A stretch of 64,000 nucleotides of DNA from Flammeovirga kamogawensis (GCF_018736065.1 NZ_CP076128.1:3735001-3799000), one strand, 5' to 3'. Numbered from the stretch's first letter, positions 36,779 through 46,375 are shown. Notes: generated by a model from the letters alone, not told the origin. Translations and numbers: made by a program.

Positions 36779-38176
36779 ATGATGTATACAAAACAGCATA
36801 CTATCAAAGCACCAGTGACCGTAGAAGGCGTTGGTATTCATACAGGGGCAAAAAGTAAAATGGTCTTCTTGCCTGCAGATGTAAATCACGGATTCAAATT
36901 CCAGAGAGTTGACATTGAAGGTCAGCCAATTGTGGATTGTGATGTGGACAATGTAGTAGATGTATCAAGAGGTACAACTATTGAGCAGGATGGTGCAAGA
37001 GTAAATACTGTAGAGCACGTTTTAGCTGCTTTGGTAGGTTTACAAATTGATAACGTATTAATTCAGATTGACGGACCTGAACCTCCAATTATGGAAGGTA
37101 GTTCTATTAAGTTTGTAGAAGCTTTAATGGAAGTAGGTGTTGAAGAACAATCTATGTTACGTAACTTCTTTGAAGTACCAGAAGGGGTATTTTATAAAGA
37201 AGATGACAGAAAAGTAGAAATAGCAGCATTACCATTAAACGATTACCGTTTAACTGTAATGGTTGATTATAATTCGCCTGTATTAGGTAGTCAGCATGCC
37301 GCTTTAAATGATATTGCTGATTTTGCCAGTGAAGTAGCATCTTCTAGAACATTCTGTTTCTTACATGAAGTTGAGGCTTTACGTAAAGCAAACCTAATTA
37401 AAGGTGGTAACTTTAACAACGCAATTGTTGTTGTTGATCAAGTAGTATCAAAAGAGACTTTAGACGAATTGGCTGATTTATTTGAATTGCCAAGCGTTGA
37501 AGTAGCAGAGGAAGGAATTTTGAATAACGTAAAATTACGTCACCCAAATGAACCTGCTCGCCATAAATTACTTGATATGGTAGGTGATTTAGCATTAGTT
37601 GGTCGTCCAATTAAAGGACAAATTCTAGCAGCTAGACCTGGTCATGCAGCAAACGTTGCCTTTGCTCGTAAACTTAAAAGTTTGATGCTTAAGTCGGCAC
37701 GTAAAAATGTACCTACTTATGATATTCATCAACCACCAGTTTATGATGTGAATCAAATAGAAGAAATGCTTCCTCACAGATATCCATTTAGATTAGTGGA
37801 TAAGATTACAGAAATTACAGATAAATATGTAATTGGTGTAAAAAATGTGACTATTAATGAAGAATTTTTTGTAGGTCACTTTCCTAGTAATCCAGTTATG
37901 CCAGGTGTTCTTCAAATTGAAGCAATGGGGCAAACAGGTGGTATCTTAGTTTTAAATAGTGTAGATAACCCTGAAAATTATTGGACTTACTTTGTAGGTG
38001 TTGAGGAGTGTAAATTCCGTAAAATGGTAGTTCCTGGAGATACTCTTGTTATAAAATGTGAGTTGATTCAGCCAATCCGTAGAGGTATCGCTAAAATGAA
38101 AGGTCAAGCTTACGTTGGTGATAAACTTGTTACAGAAGCTATTATGACAGCTAGTCTTGTAAAAAAAGATAACTAG
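36779..38176 (+). CDS. lpxC-fabZ: LpxC-FabZ fusion: UDP-3-O-acyl-GlcNAc deacetylase / 3-hydroxyacyl-ACP dehydratase
   Basis: 465 aa. Residues 1-310 are LpxC, the committed zinc deacetylase of lipid A synthesis: 'GVGIHTGAKSKM', 'NTVEHVLAALVGLQID' with a zinc-binding His, and 'HKLLDMVGDLALVGRPIKGQ' with the second zinc site. Residues about 320-465 are FabZ: 'MLPHRYPFRLVDKI' and 'GHFPSNPVMPGVLQIEAMGQ' with the catalytic His and Glu. FabZ competes for the 3-hydroxyacyl-ACP used by LpxA and LpxD, so the fusion couples both branches. The fusion is known in Bacteroidota. The start could be either of two adjacent ATGs (36779 or 36782). Confidence 0.97.
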   Translation: MMYTKQHTIKAPVTVEGVGIHTGAKSKMVFLPADVNHGFKFQRVDIEGQPIVDCDVDNVVDVSRGTTIEQDGARVNTVEHVLAALVGLQIDNVLIQIDGPEPPIMEGSSIKFVEALMEVGVEEQSMLRNFFEVPEGVFYKEDDRKVEIAALPLNDYRLTVMVDYNSPVLGSQHAALNDIADFASEVASSRTFCFLHEVEALRKANLIKGGNFNNAIVVVDQVVSKETLDELADLFELPSVEVAEEGILNNVKLRHPNEPARHKLLDMVGDLALVGRPIKGQILAARPGHAANVAFARKLKSLMLKSARKNVPTYDIHQPPVYDVNQIEEMLPHRYPFRLVDKITEITDKYVIGVKNVTINEEFFVGHFPSNPVMPGVLQIEAMGQTGGILVLNSVDNPENYWTYFVGVEECKFRKMVVPGDTLVIKCELIQPIRRGIAKMKGQAYVGDKLVTEAIMTASLVKKDN

Positions 38177-38187
38177 AAAATAGATAC

Positions 38188-38228
38188 GAATAAGTTGATG
38201 GAGTTTATTCCATCAACTTATTCTTTTA
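38188..38228 (+). terminator. Terminator after lpxC-fabZ
   Basis: A perfect 15-bp stem (38188-38202 / 38209-38223) with a 6-nt loop and a T-rich tail. It separates lpxC-fabZ from lpxA, or attenuates readthrough. Confidence 0.85.
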
Positions 38229-38316
38229 TTCAGTATATTCGTAGTTAAAATCAGAATTAAGTTGATTAATTTTATTCTGGTGTACACTGATTGATATTAT
38301 TATCAAAATTCAAACG

Positions 38317-39111
38317 ATGTCAAAAAACCCTTACACTGAAAAATATCCAATGACAAATATCCACCCGGATGCAAAAATTGCAGAGTCTGTGGTGGTAGAA
38401 CCTTTTGCTACAATTCAAGGGGATGTAGAAATTGGAGAAGGAACTTGGATTGGGCCCAATGCAGTTATTATGGATGGTGCTCGCATAGGGAAGAATGTAA
38501 AAGTTTTTCCTGGTGCTGTAATTTCAGGTATTCCCCAAGATTTGAAATTTCAAGGTGAGAATACACTTACCTTTATTGGTGATAATACAACTTTAAGAGA
38601 ATGTGTTACTGTTAGTAGAGGTACTACAGATAAAATGAAAACAGTTGTTGGTAAGAACTGTATGCTTATGGCGTATGTTCATATTGCTCATGATGTGATT
38701 ATGGGTGATAACTGTATTTTATCAAATTCAACACAAATTGCTGGACATGTAGAAATTGCAGACCATGTAATTATTGCAGGAACAGCAGCAGTACATCAGT
38801 TTGTGAAAATTGGTGAGCATGCATTTATTGCAGGTGGATCTTTAGTTCGTAAAGATGTGCCACCTTATGTAAAGGCAGCAAGAGAACCTTTAAGTTATTG
38901 TGGTATCAACTCTGTTGGGCTTCGTAGAAGAGGTTTTGACAGTGATGCTCTACAAGAAGTACATGAAATGTACCGCTTAATTTATACAAGAGGGTTTACA
39001 ATGGCAGAGGCAACTCGTCAGCTAGAAGAAGAATTAGAGCAAACAGATGAAAGAGATGTTATTCTTAAATTCTTAAAGAATTCCGAAAGAGGCATTATTA
39101 AAGGATATTAA
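38317..39111 (+). CDS. lpxA: Acyl-ACP--UDP-N-acetylglucosamine O-acyltransferase
   Basis: 264 aa, first enzyme of lipid A synthesis. Hexapeptide beta-helix; 'GVISGIPQDLKFQGE'-like region and 'AYVHIAHDVIMGDN' with the catalytic histidine H125; 'GSLVRKDVPPYVKAAREPLS' and 'GINSVGLRRRGF' match the LpxA C-terminus. ATG 38350 (MTNIHPDAKI) is another possible start, giving a length nearer to other LpxA proteins. A terminator follows at 39138. Confidence 0.95.
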   Translation: MSKNPYTEKYPMTNIHPDAKIAESVVVEPFATIQGDVEIGEGTWIGPNAVIMDGARIGKNVKVFPGAVISGIPQDLKFQGENTLTFIGDNTTLRECVTVSRGTTDKMKTVVGKNCMLMAYVHIAHDVIMGDNCILSNSTQIAGHVEIADHVIIAGTAAVHQFVKIGEHAFIAGGSLVRKDVPPYVKAAREPLSYCGINSVGLRRRGFDSDALQEVHEMYRLIYTRGFTMAEATRQLEEELEQTDERDVILKFLKNSERGIIKGY

Positions 39112-39137
39112 TCTATTCTTTTAAAAATATACAAGTT

Positions 39138-39176
39138 ACCATCTTTTCTTTTTGCTAAAGGGAAGATGGTTTTTTT
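39138..39176 (+). terminator. Terminator of lpxA
   Basis: 14-bp stem (39138-39151 / 39157-39170, two G-U pairs) with seven T after it. It shows the next gene begins at 39187, not 39166. Confidence 0.9.
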
Positions 39177-39186
39177 GCTTTTTATC

Positions 39187-39801
39187 ATGATAATTGAATT
39201 AAAAGATTTAGGAAAGAAATATGCTAGAGAATGGATATTTAAGGGAGTTAATCTTACTTTAGAATCAGGAAAAGCATATGCTGTAATTGGTGGTAATGGA
39301 AGTGGTAAATCTACTTTTTTGAAATTATTGGCAGGGATTTCTCACCCGTCAAAAGGGGAGATTAAATACATTGTTGATACTAATAAAGTAGAAGCTGATG
39401 AAATATGGAAACATTTAGTATTAGCAGGCCCATATACTGAGTTAATAGAAGAGTTTACTCTTGTTGAACACCTGAAATTTCATGCATCATTAAAAAAAAT
39501 GACAAAACCTGTTGATGAAATTATAGAAATTTTAGGCTTGGAAAAATCAAAGAACAAGCAAATACAAGATTTTTCTTCAGGGATGAAACAAAAACTGAAA
39601 TTAGCTTTAGCGTTTTTTACAGAAGCATCAATTTTGTTTTTAGATGAGCCAACTTCTAATCTAGATCAAAGAAATATTGAGTGGTATCAGGATTGGTTAC
39701 CCTTAGTGAGTAATAATAAAATTGTTGTGATTTGCAGTAATCAAGTATATGAATATGAATACTGTAATGAAAGAATTTCTATAGAAAGTTATAAAAAATG
39801 A
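39187..39801 (+). CDS. ABC transporter ATP-binding protein without adjacent permease
   Basis: 204 aa from ATG 39187. Walker A 'GGNGSGKSTFLKLLAG', signature 'FSSGMKQKLKLALAF', Walker B 'ASILFLDEPTSNLD' are all intact. It is short, like the ATPases of heme-exporter (CcmA) or simple ABC-2 systems, and resembles CcmA in size, but no ccmB lies nearby. The partner membrane protein must be encoded elsewhere. Start chosen because it lies after the lpxA terminator. Confidence 0.85.
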   Translation: MIIELKDLGKKYAREWIFKGVNLTLESGKAYAVIGGNGSGKSTFLKLLAGISHPSKGEIKYIVDTNKVEADEIWKHLVLAGPYTELIEEFTLVEHLKFHASLKKMTKPVDEIIEILGLEKSKNKQIQDFSSGMKQKLKLALAFFTEASILFLDEPTSNLDQRNIEWYQDWLPLVSNNKIVVICSNQVYEYEYCNERISIESYKK

Positions 39802-39811
39802 TAAGTTATAT

Positions 39812-39819
39812 TATATTTG
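39812..39819 (+). promoter_or_regulatory. Possible -7 element of the small lipoprotein gene
   Basis: TATATTTG (39812-39819), matching TAnnTTTG, 64 nt before the start codon. The -33 is weak. It lies just after the ABC gene stop. Confidence 0.4.
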
Positions 39820-39882
39820 CTAAGTCGGTCTCCTTATTTCAATTGTCTCTATTACATTCTAAAACTTAAAAATTCTATTGTA

Positions 39883-40305
39883 ATGAAAAACATTTGGAAA
39901 AACGCAATCTTATTTATGTCGTTAATCGGCTTAATGTCTTTAGCTACTAGTTGTGGTAGTAGTGATGATCCTGATCCAGGAGCTACAACTGCAGTATATG
40001 CTGCAAATACCACTTCTACAACTCCAGCACAAGTAACTGCTGATTTTAAATTATCGATTAACCTTACTAGTGGAGCTGTAACTGTTTCAGGTTATGATAC
40101 TTCTTGGCCTATGCCAACTGGTTTCTCGAATAAATCTTATTCGGCTGCTGAGTTTTTAGCATTAGATTGGGATACTCCTCCAGCTATTACTGGAACGGGT
40201 AGTTCAGTTTCTTTAGTTTACAAAGCTGTAGAAACTTTACCATCTTCAGCTGCTAGAGCTCTAGAAACAGAAACAACTTATACTTACGTATTTGATAAGC
40301 AATAA
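39883..40305 (+). CDS. Small lipoprotein, function unknown
   Basis: 140 aa from ATG 39883 (the frame is open from 39817). Signal peptide with lipobox 'LATSC' (C24), then 'GSSDDPDPGA', a flexible linker often seen in exported Bacteroidota lipoproteins. The rest is Thr/Ser-rich, probably a beta-sandwich, 'TYTYVFDKQ' at the end. I recognise no family. It stands alone, with its own terminator at 40341. Confidence 0.75.
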   Translation: MKNIWKNAILFMSLIGLMSLATSCGSSDDPDPGATTAVYAANTTSTTPAQVTADFKLSINLTSGAVTVSGYDTSWPMPTGFSNKSYSAAEFLALDWDTPPAITGTGSSVSLVYKAVETLPSSAARALETETTYTYVFDKQ

Positions 40306-40340
40306 GTAGTTTAGATTGTAAAGATCTTTTGAAATACAGA

Positions 40341-40373
40341 CCCTATTACGTTAACGTGATGGGGTTTTTTTTT
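40341..40373 (+). terminator. Terminator of the small lipoprotein gene
   Basis: 10-bp stem (40341-40350 / 40355-40364, with G-U pairs), TTAA loop, nine T. Confidence 0.88.
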
Positions 40374-40483
40374 GCTTAACCTTATACTATTTAAAAGCAA
40401 TAACAATCTAAATATTAAATGTTTAGGCTGTAACTATTAACTTTATCAATTGACAATAAATTATTTAAACTATAACTAAAAGT

Positions 40484-41695
40484 ATGAAATTCTTTAAGGT
40501 TGACTTAGGTATCGCTATCCTCATTGCAATGATCCTAGGCATTATTCTTGGAATTATTTTCGGTGAAGATGTTACCATTATAGCTCCAATAGGAGATGTT
40601 TTTATTAAACTACTTTCTATGCTTGTAATACCTTTGGTGTTTTTCTCAATTATAATGGGAGCACAAGCATTAGGACAATCAAAGAATGCAAGTAAAATAG
40701 GTGGTATGACGTTCCTTTATTTTGGAGCAACATCATTTGTAGCAGTTTTTGTAGGGATTTTATTTACAGTACTTTTTAAACCTGGTATAGGGCTAAATAT
40801 TCAAGAACTTGCAGGAGGAATAACAGATACTTCTCTAACTTCAAGAGGTGAAATAGCTGGTTTTTGGGATACAATAAAAGGAGCAATACCTTCAAATCCT
40901 TTTAAAGCACTTTCTCAAGGTAGTATATTACAAATTATTTTATTTTCAATGTTTTTTGGAATTGGAATTGGAAAATTACCAGACGAAAAACAAAAAGTGG
41001 TTTCTACTTTTATTGAAGGAGTAAACGATGTACTTGTTTGGATGATTATTAAAGTGATGTGGCTTGCTCCATTTGGTGTAATGTGCTTAATGGCATCTTC
41101 TGTAGGTACATTTGGTTATGATATATTGTTTAGTATTGGTAAACTCTTTATTGTATACATATTAGCATTAATAGTAGTGACATTTCCATTATTTGGAGGA
41201 ATGGTTCAATTTTTTAGTAAGGTTCCTGCTATTAAATTTTTTAAAGAAATGGTTACACCGCAAATATTTGCACTATCAACCGCATCCTCTTTGGCTACAT
41301 TGCCTTTAAATTATGAAGCAGTAGATAAAATGGGAGTTAAGAAAAGTGTAGCATCATTTGTGCTACCATTAGGAGCTACAGTAAATATGGCTGGTAATGC
41401 AGTATTTAATCCTTTAGTAACTATCTTTTTTGCTCAAATGTATGGTATTGAGTTAGGGATGTCCCAGTATATTGCTATTGCGATAACATCGGTACTTGGA
41501 GCTGTAGGAACAGCAGGTGTTCCAGGCCCATCTTTATTAGCTGTTGCAGTATTTATGGTTGCAGGTGTTCCTGTAGAGGCTTTACCATTAATATTTGGTG
41601 TAGATAGAATTTTTGATATGCTACGAACAGCAGTTAATATTACAGGAGATGCCTCTTGTGCTGTTGTTATGGAAAGATTTGAAGAAGAAGACTAG
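40484..41695 (+). CDS. Dicarboxylate/amino acid:cation symporter (DAACS family)
   Basis: 403 aa, eight membrane helices and two re-entrant loops, the GltP/GltPh fold. 'TASSLATLPLN' is the HP1 serine-rich loop, 'ATVNMAGNAVFNPL' the NMxG sodium/substrate site in helix 7, 'GTAGVPGPSLLA' the HP2 loop, and 'RTAVNITGDASCAV' the helix 8 site with the conserved Arg/Asp/Asn residues. It imports glutamate, aspartate or C4-dicarboxylates with Na+ or H+. A second, longer member follows 124 nt downstream. Confidence 0.93.
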   Translation: MKFFKVDLGIAILIAMILGIILGIIFGEDVTIIAPIGDVFIKLLSMLVIPLVFFSIIMGAQALGQSKNASKIGGMTFLYFGATSFVAVFVGILFTVLFKPGIGLNIQELAGGITDTSLTSRGEIAGFWDTIKGAIPSNPFKALSQGSILQIILFSMFFGIGIGKLPDEKQKVVSTFIEGVNDVLVWMIIKVMWLAPFGVMCLMASSVGTFGYDILFSIGKLFIVYILALIVVTFPLFGGMVQFFSKVPAIKFFKEMVTPQIFALSTASSLATLPLNYEAVDKMGVKKSVASFVLPLGATVNMAGNAVFNPLVTIFFAQMYGIELGMSQYIAIAITSVLGAVGTAGVPGPSLLAVAVFMVAGVPVEALPLIFGVDRIFDMLRTAVNITGDASCAVVMERFEEED

Positions 41696-41721
41696 ATTCT
41701 TTTTAAATTATATTTTAAATA

Positions 41722-41755
41722 AAAGGTTACTCTTATAGCAATAGGGGTAACCTTT
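41722..41755 (+). terminator. Possible terminator after the first DAACS gene
   Basis: A 9-bp stem AAAGGTTAC (41722-41730) / GTAACCTTT (41747-41755), extended inward by six weaker pairs. The T-tail is short, so termination may be partial. Confidence 0.6.
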
Positions 41756-41819
41756 ATTTATATTTGAAGAGGTACATTCTTATAATAATGTACAAGTATT
41801 AAAATTCGCTCAATTTTTT

Positions 41820-44012
41820 ATGACAAATCAGACATCAACTACAAAGGAGAAGAAGCCAATGACTCTTTCTACAAAAATCTTAATAGGCTTATTTTCTGGA
41901 ATATTATTAGGATTGTTTTTAGGTGAGTATGCAGGACATTTAGAAATTGTTGGAGATGCATTTATTGGTTTATTACAGATGACTGTATTGCCTTATATTG
42001 TATTTTCATTAATTGTGAATATTGGTCGTTTATCACTAGAAGAAGGACGTAAATTAATAGTACAAGGTATAAAGTTCCTATCATTATTATTAGCAATAGG
42101 TATTGCTGTTGTTTTGATTTTACCCTTTGCGTTTCCAGAATGGAAATCTGCCAATTTCTTCAGTACAAGTTTTGTCACTCCTCCTCCCGAAGTTGATTTT
42201 CTAAAATTATATATTCCTTCTAATCCTTTCTTTTCTTTAGCAGAAAGTAAAGTTCCTGCTGTTGTACTATTTAGTATTCTTGTAGGGATTGGTGTAATGC
42301 AGATAAACGGAAAGGATAAAGAAGTTTTACTAAATAGTTTAGATGCTTTTAATAAAGCATTAAATCAAGTAAATAAAATTGTAGTTAAATTAACACCTGC
42401 AGGTGTTTTTGCTATTGCCGCAAGTACAGCAGGAACCATGACTTTAGACGAGTTAGGAAAAATGCAAGCTTATTTACTTACTTATTTAGTAGCAGTTTTA
42501 ATACTGACTTTTTGGGTATTACCCATGTTAATTACAGCATGTACCCCTTTTAAATACAAAGATGTTTTTAAGTTTACTAAGGCTACATTAATAACAATTT
42601 TTGCTACAGGTAAAATTATAGTTGTATTACCTCAGTTAATTGAAGATCTAAAATCGCTCTATGCAGAGTACAATCTAGATACAGATGAAAATAATGCTGG
42701 GACAGATATTTTGATGCCATTGGCTTATCCTTTTCCAAATTTAGGTACGTTAGCCATATTTGTTTTTGTGCCTTTTGCGGCTTGGTTTGTTGGTAATCCA
42801 ATAACACTATCAAATACCCCAATGTTTGTTGGGGCAACATTACTTAGCAGTTTTGTAGCACCTGTAACGGGTATTCCATTTATGTTGGATCTTTTAGAGA
42901 TACCAAAAGATATGTTTCAATTGTTCGTAGTATCAACAGTTTTTACGGATAGAGTAAGAGTGGTACTTGGGGCAATGCATCTTATTACTTTAACATTACT
43001 TACATTAAGTTCTACTAATGGCTTTTTTAAATTAAGAAAAAGAAAAATTACAATGGGGTTAGCTGTTACAGTTGTACTATTTATTGTAACACTTGTTCCG
43101 CTGCGTTTATTTTTATCTTATTCTTTAAAGGATGTCTATCAGAATGATAAAGTAATTGCAAATATGCAGCTAATCCATAAATTAGTTCCTTTTAAAGTTT
43201 TACCTTCTGCATCTCCTAACCCTACTAAATTATTGGAGTATGAAAGCATTTTAGATAGAATAAAGCGAAGAGGTATTGTAAGAGTTGGTTTTTATGAAGA
43301 TGAGATACCATTTAGTTATTTTAATGCTAGAGGTGAATTAGTTGGTTTTGGAATTGATATGGCTCATGAATTAGGATCTGCATTGGATGTGGAAATTGAG
43401 TTTGTACCTATCACTGTAGGGCATATGCCTGAAGAATTACAAAATGATAATTTTGATATTGTAATGTCTGATATTTTTATGTCTAGCCAATATTCTGCAG
43501 AACTATCCTTCTCTAAACCATATTTAGATGTAACAATGGCTTTAGTAGTTCGAGACCAAGCAGATCAATTTAAAACATTTGATAAAGCATCTGAGGTTAG
43601 TTCATTTAAAATTGGGTATTTCGAGCGAAAAGATGTAGCACAAAAGTTTTTAAATTATTTTCCTCAAGCAGAAGCTGTACGATTAGATTCTGTTAATCAG
43701 TTTTTTAATCAAACAGATAGTTTGAGGTTAGATGGTCTTCTTACTAGTGCAGAAAGGGGAGCAGCATTAACACTACTTCACCCTGAATATCAGATAGCAA
43801 ATCCATTGCCGTATAAAATTACTCTTCCTTTGGCTTATCCCGTAGGGAACAAAGATGAGAATATGGCTAATTTTGTTACTAACTGGATTGAGGTAAATAA
43901 AAAAGATGGAACTATTTCTCGCTTCTATGATTATTGGATTTTAGGTGATGATCACCTTAGAAAAGAAGAGCATTGGAGTGTAATTAAAGATGTATTACAT
44001 TGGGTAGATTAA
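41820..44012 (+). CDS. DAACS symporter fused to a periplasmic solute-binding domain
   Basis: 730 aa. Residues about 15-430 are a DAACS-type membrane domain, divergent from the usual motifs: the HP2 and helix 7/8 segments are altered ('MPLAYPFPNLGTLA', 'APVTGIPFMLDLLEI'), so sodium coupling may differ. After a final hydrophobic segment comes a family 3 extracellular solute-binding domain (about 470-715): 'RGIVRVGFYEDEIPFSYFNA', 'GELVGFGIDMAHELG' and 'DIVMSDIFMSSQ'. This is normally a separate protein of ABC importers. Placed at the C-terminus outside the membrane, it could deliver ligand to the transporter or sense it. It is downstream of a plain DAACS gene and ends at a terminator. Confidence 0.88.
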   Translation: MTNQTSTTKEKKPMTLSTKILIGLFSGILLGLFLGEYAGHLEIVGDAFIGLLQMTVLPYIVFSLIVNIGRLSLEEGRKLIVQGIKFLSLLLAIGIAVVLILPFAFPEWKSANFFSTSFVTPPPEVDFLKLYIPSNPFFSLAESKVPAVVLFSILVGIGVMQINGKDKEVLLNSLDAFNKALNQVNKIVVKLTPAGVFAIAASTAGTMTLDELGKMQAYLLTYLVAVLILTFWVLPMLITACTPFKYKDVFKFTKATLITIFATGKIIVVLPQLIEDLKSLYAEYNLDTDENNAGTDILMPLAYPFPNLGTLAIFVFVPFAAWFVGNPITLSNTPMFVGATLLSSFVAPVTGIPFMLDLLEIPKDMFQLFVVSTVFTDRVRVVLGAMHLITLTLLTLSSTNGFFKLRKRKITMGLAVTVVLFIVTLVPLRLFLSYSLKDVYQNDKVIANMQLIHKLVPFKVLPSASPNPTKLLEYESILDRIKRRGIVRVGFYEDEIPFSYFNARGELVGFGIDMAHELGSALDVEIEFVPITVGHMPEELQNDNFDIVMSDIFMSSQYSAELSFSKPYLDVTMALVVRDQADQFKTFDKASEVSSFKIGYFERKDVAQKFLNYFPQAEAVRLDSVNQFFNQTDSLRLDGLLTSAERGAALTLLHPEYQIANPLPYKITLPLAYPVGNKDENMANFVTNWIEVNKKDGTISRFYDYWILGDDHLRKEEHWSVIKDVLHWVD

Positions 44013-44016
44013 AGAT

Positions 44017-44055
44017 AAGCCTAGATATAAGTAAAACTTACATCTAGGCTTTTTT
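44017..44055 (+). terminator. Terminator after the fused symporter
   Basis: AAGCCTAGAT (44017-44026) / ATCTAGGCTT (44042-44051) with an inner TAAGT/ACTTA helix, then T's. Confidence 0.9.
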
Positions 44056-44142
44056 ATTATTCACTGATTTTTCGTTTTTTACAACTATAAACTATATTCT
44101 GACAGTAAACTATCAATATCAACACTCTAAACCAATCTGATT

Positions 44143-46314
44143 ATGAATTACTATAAAAGGTATATATATATACTTTCAATTTTTATAATAGTATGCTCTT
44201 GTTCTCAACCTACTAAGAATACAAGTGTATCATCTGCTGATTTATTTACAACAGATGATTTTAATTGGAAAGAATTGACAGGTAAGGCAATATATGTAAC
44301 GTCTAGAGCAAGGACATCTGCAAAAATACAAGAAGAAGTTTTTCAATCTGTTGCAATGCAAGAGTTAGAAGAAGCTAAACTATTGATGCCAGAAAGTTTA
44401 AAAGAACTGACAGATAAGTTTATCAATTCTTTGTATGAAAAATATCCCGAAATGACAGAACATCAAAAGATGATGTTAAAAGAGAATGCGAAATGTGGGA
44501 TGCAGGTTTTATCTAAAAAGAGTAATCCTAAAAGATATTCTTTAATACATAGCAAACTGACAAAAGCATTTACTTATTTAAGAAAGAATAAAGAAATTCA
44601 ATCTGGGTATGCATTTGTGGGAAATTTAGCACATAAAAATGTAGGTGGACAAAAAGGGTATATTATAAATATGGCTACTGGTGAGTTGGTAGAAATAGAT
44701 ATATCTTCTGCATGGAAAGGAATTGGTTTTGAAGATGATTCTGGAAAAACACCAATAGGTTTCTTTTTGGTGTATCAAAAATATACTCAACCTGGTTGGC
44801 AATCTCGTACAAAAACAGGAACACCTAAAAAAATGTTTTACAAGTTACATAGACAGACTTATGATGGTGAAGCAAAATATATTTATAGGAAGAGTACAAA
44901 AGAAGAAAAAGCATATATATGTACTAATCAATTTGGTTTAATTGGTCAAAATTTTGGGTCTGAGTTTGTTGATGTTGCTGCGACAAAGTATTTAAGAAAG
45001 TCTCCAGATGACCTTTCTTATATTGATAACAGTAATTCTGGAACAAGACAATTGTACATTCATGGTACAAACAGAGAAGATCAATTGGGTTTTGCTTTAT
45101 CTGGTGGATGTGTGAGAGTTTCTAATATTAATTCTTATATCATTAAAGAAATCGTGATGAAACAGGAAACTATGCCTGTTTTTCTTGATGCTGTAGCTCT
45201 TCATGCTCCTAAGCCTGTTAAAGTTCCAGGCTTTGACGACACAGATTTAGAATCTATTTATAATGAACAATCAATCGTTATTCGTAGACAGAACATGCTA
45301 GATTCTGTTTCTTTAGCAAAACATTTGCAAGGAGTTGTAATTCCTAAGTTAGCAAATTCTATTGCATATAGGATGTCTAAAGTAGAAAATCAAAAAGCAA
45401 ATGTAACCATAAGTGTGTCTGTTCCTTTCCCAGAATCCGCAATGAAATATTGGATGACATTTATTCATTCAGGAGGGGTTAATAATATCAACTTCCAGCA
45501 ACGTTTTGGTTTTAAAGGAGAATATTTTGAAACAGAAATGCGCCATAATCAAAACCCATTTTATAAAGCGTATTATTCAGCAGATATCAATTCATATTTT
45601 AAAAATAGAATAACAGAAGCAAGAATAGCTTTAAATAATAATCTTACAGAAGCACTACAGAAACATGAAATTGATAAAGAGTTGATTCAAAATATCAATA
45701 TTCAAGAGCAAACGATGATTAATGAGTATTTTAATAAGGAGCTAGAGGTTATTGATCCATTAGAATATTTTGCCATCTCTGAAGAACGAAAAAGAGTGCT
45801 TCATTATATGGGTATGATAGATACTTTGGCTGTAGAATTTCCTGGGAAATTTGAAGAATGGGAACACTTAACATGGATAAATAGCTACCTTTCTCTAAGA
45901 GAAAGTGGTCCTGATTCTCAACCTAAAGGAGATTTAGATTATTATGATGCTTTACTTATGCAGTCTTATATTTATGCTTTAGGTGAACAAGAACTTTATG
46001 AGAGGGAAGTGAAATCTGGTAGACTGCTACCTATAAAAGGGCAAGAGTTTCAGAATAAGTTATTGAATCAATATGGTATTGATGGTGCTTTGACATTATT
46101 AGATGAAGCAGGGATGTGGAGACTTTTTCAATATTCCCATAGTTCTGAGAACAAGACCTTAATTAAAATGGTATCTGTCGCTTATCCAAAACAGGAAATG
46201 TTAAAAGGAATGCAATTACTTGCAGAGTCTTATTTTAGTAAATTTAAATGGATTTCAAATCAGTACGTTATTACTTCTGAAGTAAACGGAGAAGCTATTA
46301 CCTTGGCTGATTAA
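44143..46314 (+). CDS. Large L,D-transpeptidase-type lipoprotein
   Basis: 723 aa. A lipoprotein signal ends in 'IFIIVCSC' (cysteine 18 or 20). The YkuD-like L,D-transpeptidase core carries 'YIHGTNREDQLGFALSGGCV' with H306 and the catalytic cysteine C323 in 'SGGCVRVSN'. It should form or cleave 3-3 crosslinks in peptidoglycan, or anchor proteins to it. The domain spans about residues 170-360. The remaining 360 residues are largely helical, with no domain I recognise. It has its own terminator at 46338. Confidence 0.85.
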   Translation: MNYYKRYIYILSIFIIVCSCSQPTKNTSVSSADLFTTDDFNWKELTGKAIYVTSRARTSAKIQEEVFQSVAMQELEEAKLLMPESLKELTDKFINSLYEKYPEMTEHQKMMLKENAKCGMQVLSKKSNPKRYSLIHSKLTKAFTYLRKNKEIQSGYAFVGNLAHKNVGGQKGYIINMATGELVEIDISSAWKGIGFEDDSGKTPIGFFLVYQKYTQPGWQSRTKTGTPKKMFYKLHRQTYDGEAKYIYRKSTKEEKAYICTNQFGLIGQNFGSEFVDVAATKYLRKSPDDLSYIDNSNSGTRQLYIHGTNREDQLGFALSGGCVRVSNINSYIIKEIVMKQETMPVFLDAVALHAPKPVKVPGFDDTDLESIYNEQSIVIRRQNMLDSVSLAKHLQGVVIPKLANSIAYRMSKVENQKANVTISVSVPFPESAMKYWMTFIHSGGVNNINFQQRFGFKGEYFETEMRHNQNPFYKAYYSADINSYFKNRITEARIALNNNLTEALQKHEIDKELIQNINIQEQTMINEYFNKELEVIDPLEYFAISEERKRVLHYMGMIDTLAVEFPGKFEEWEHLTWINSYLSLRESGPDSQPKGDLDYYDALLMQSYIYALGEQELYEREVKSGRLLPIKGQEFQNKLLNQYGIDGALTLLDEAGMWRLFQYSHSSENKTLIKMVSVAYPKQEMLKGMQLLAESYFSKFKWISNQYVITSEVNGEAITLAD

Positions 46315-46337
46315 ACCAAAAAACGATCTTAAAAAGA

Positions 46338-46367
46338 AATCCCATCAACTTTAAAATTGATGGGATT
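46338..46367. terminator. Bidirectional terminator between convergent genes
   Basis: A perfect 11-bp stem AATCCCATCAA (46338-46348) / TTGATGGGATT (46357-46367). It ends the L,D-transpeptidase gene and the small gene on the other strand. Confidence 0.8.
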
Positions 46368-46375
46368 ATTAATGT

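Noticed and set aside
39817-39882. Early start of the small lipoprotein
   Set aside because: It overlaps the predicted -7 element; the next ATG gives a clean lipobox.
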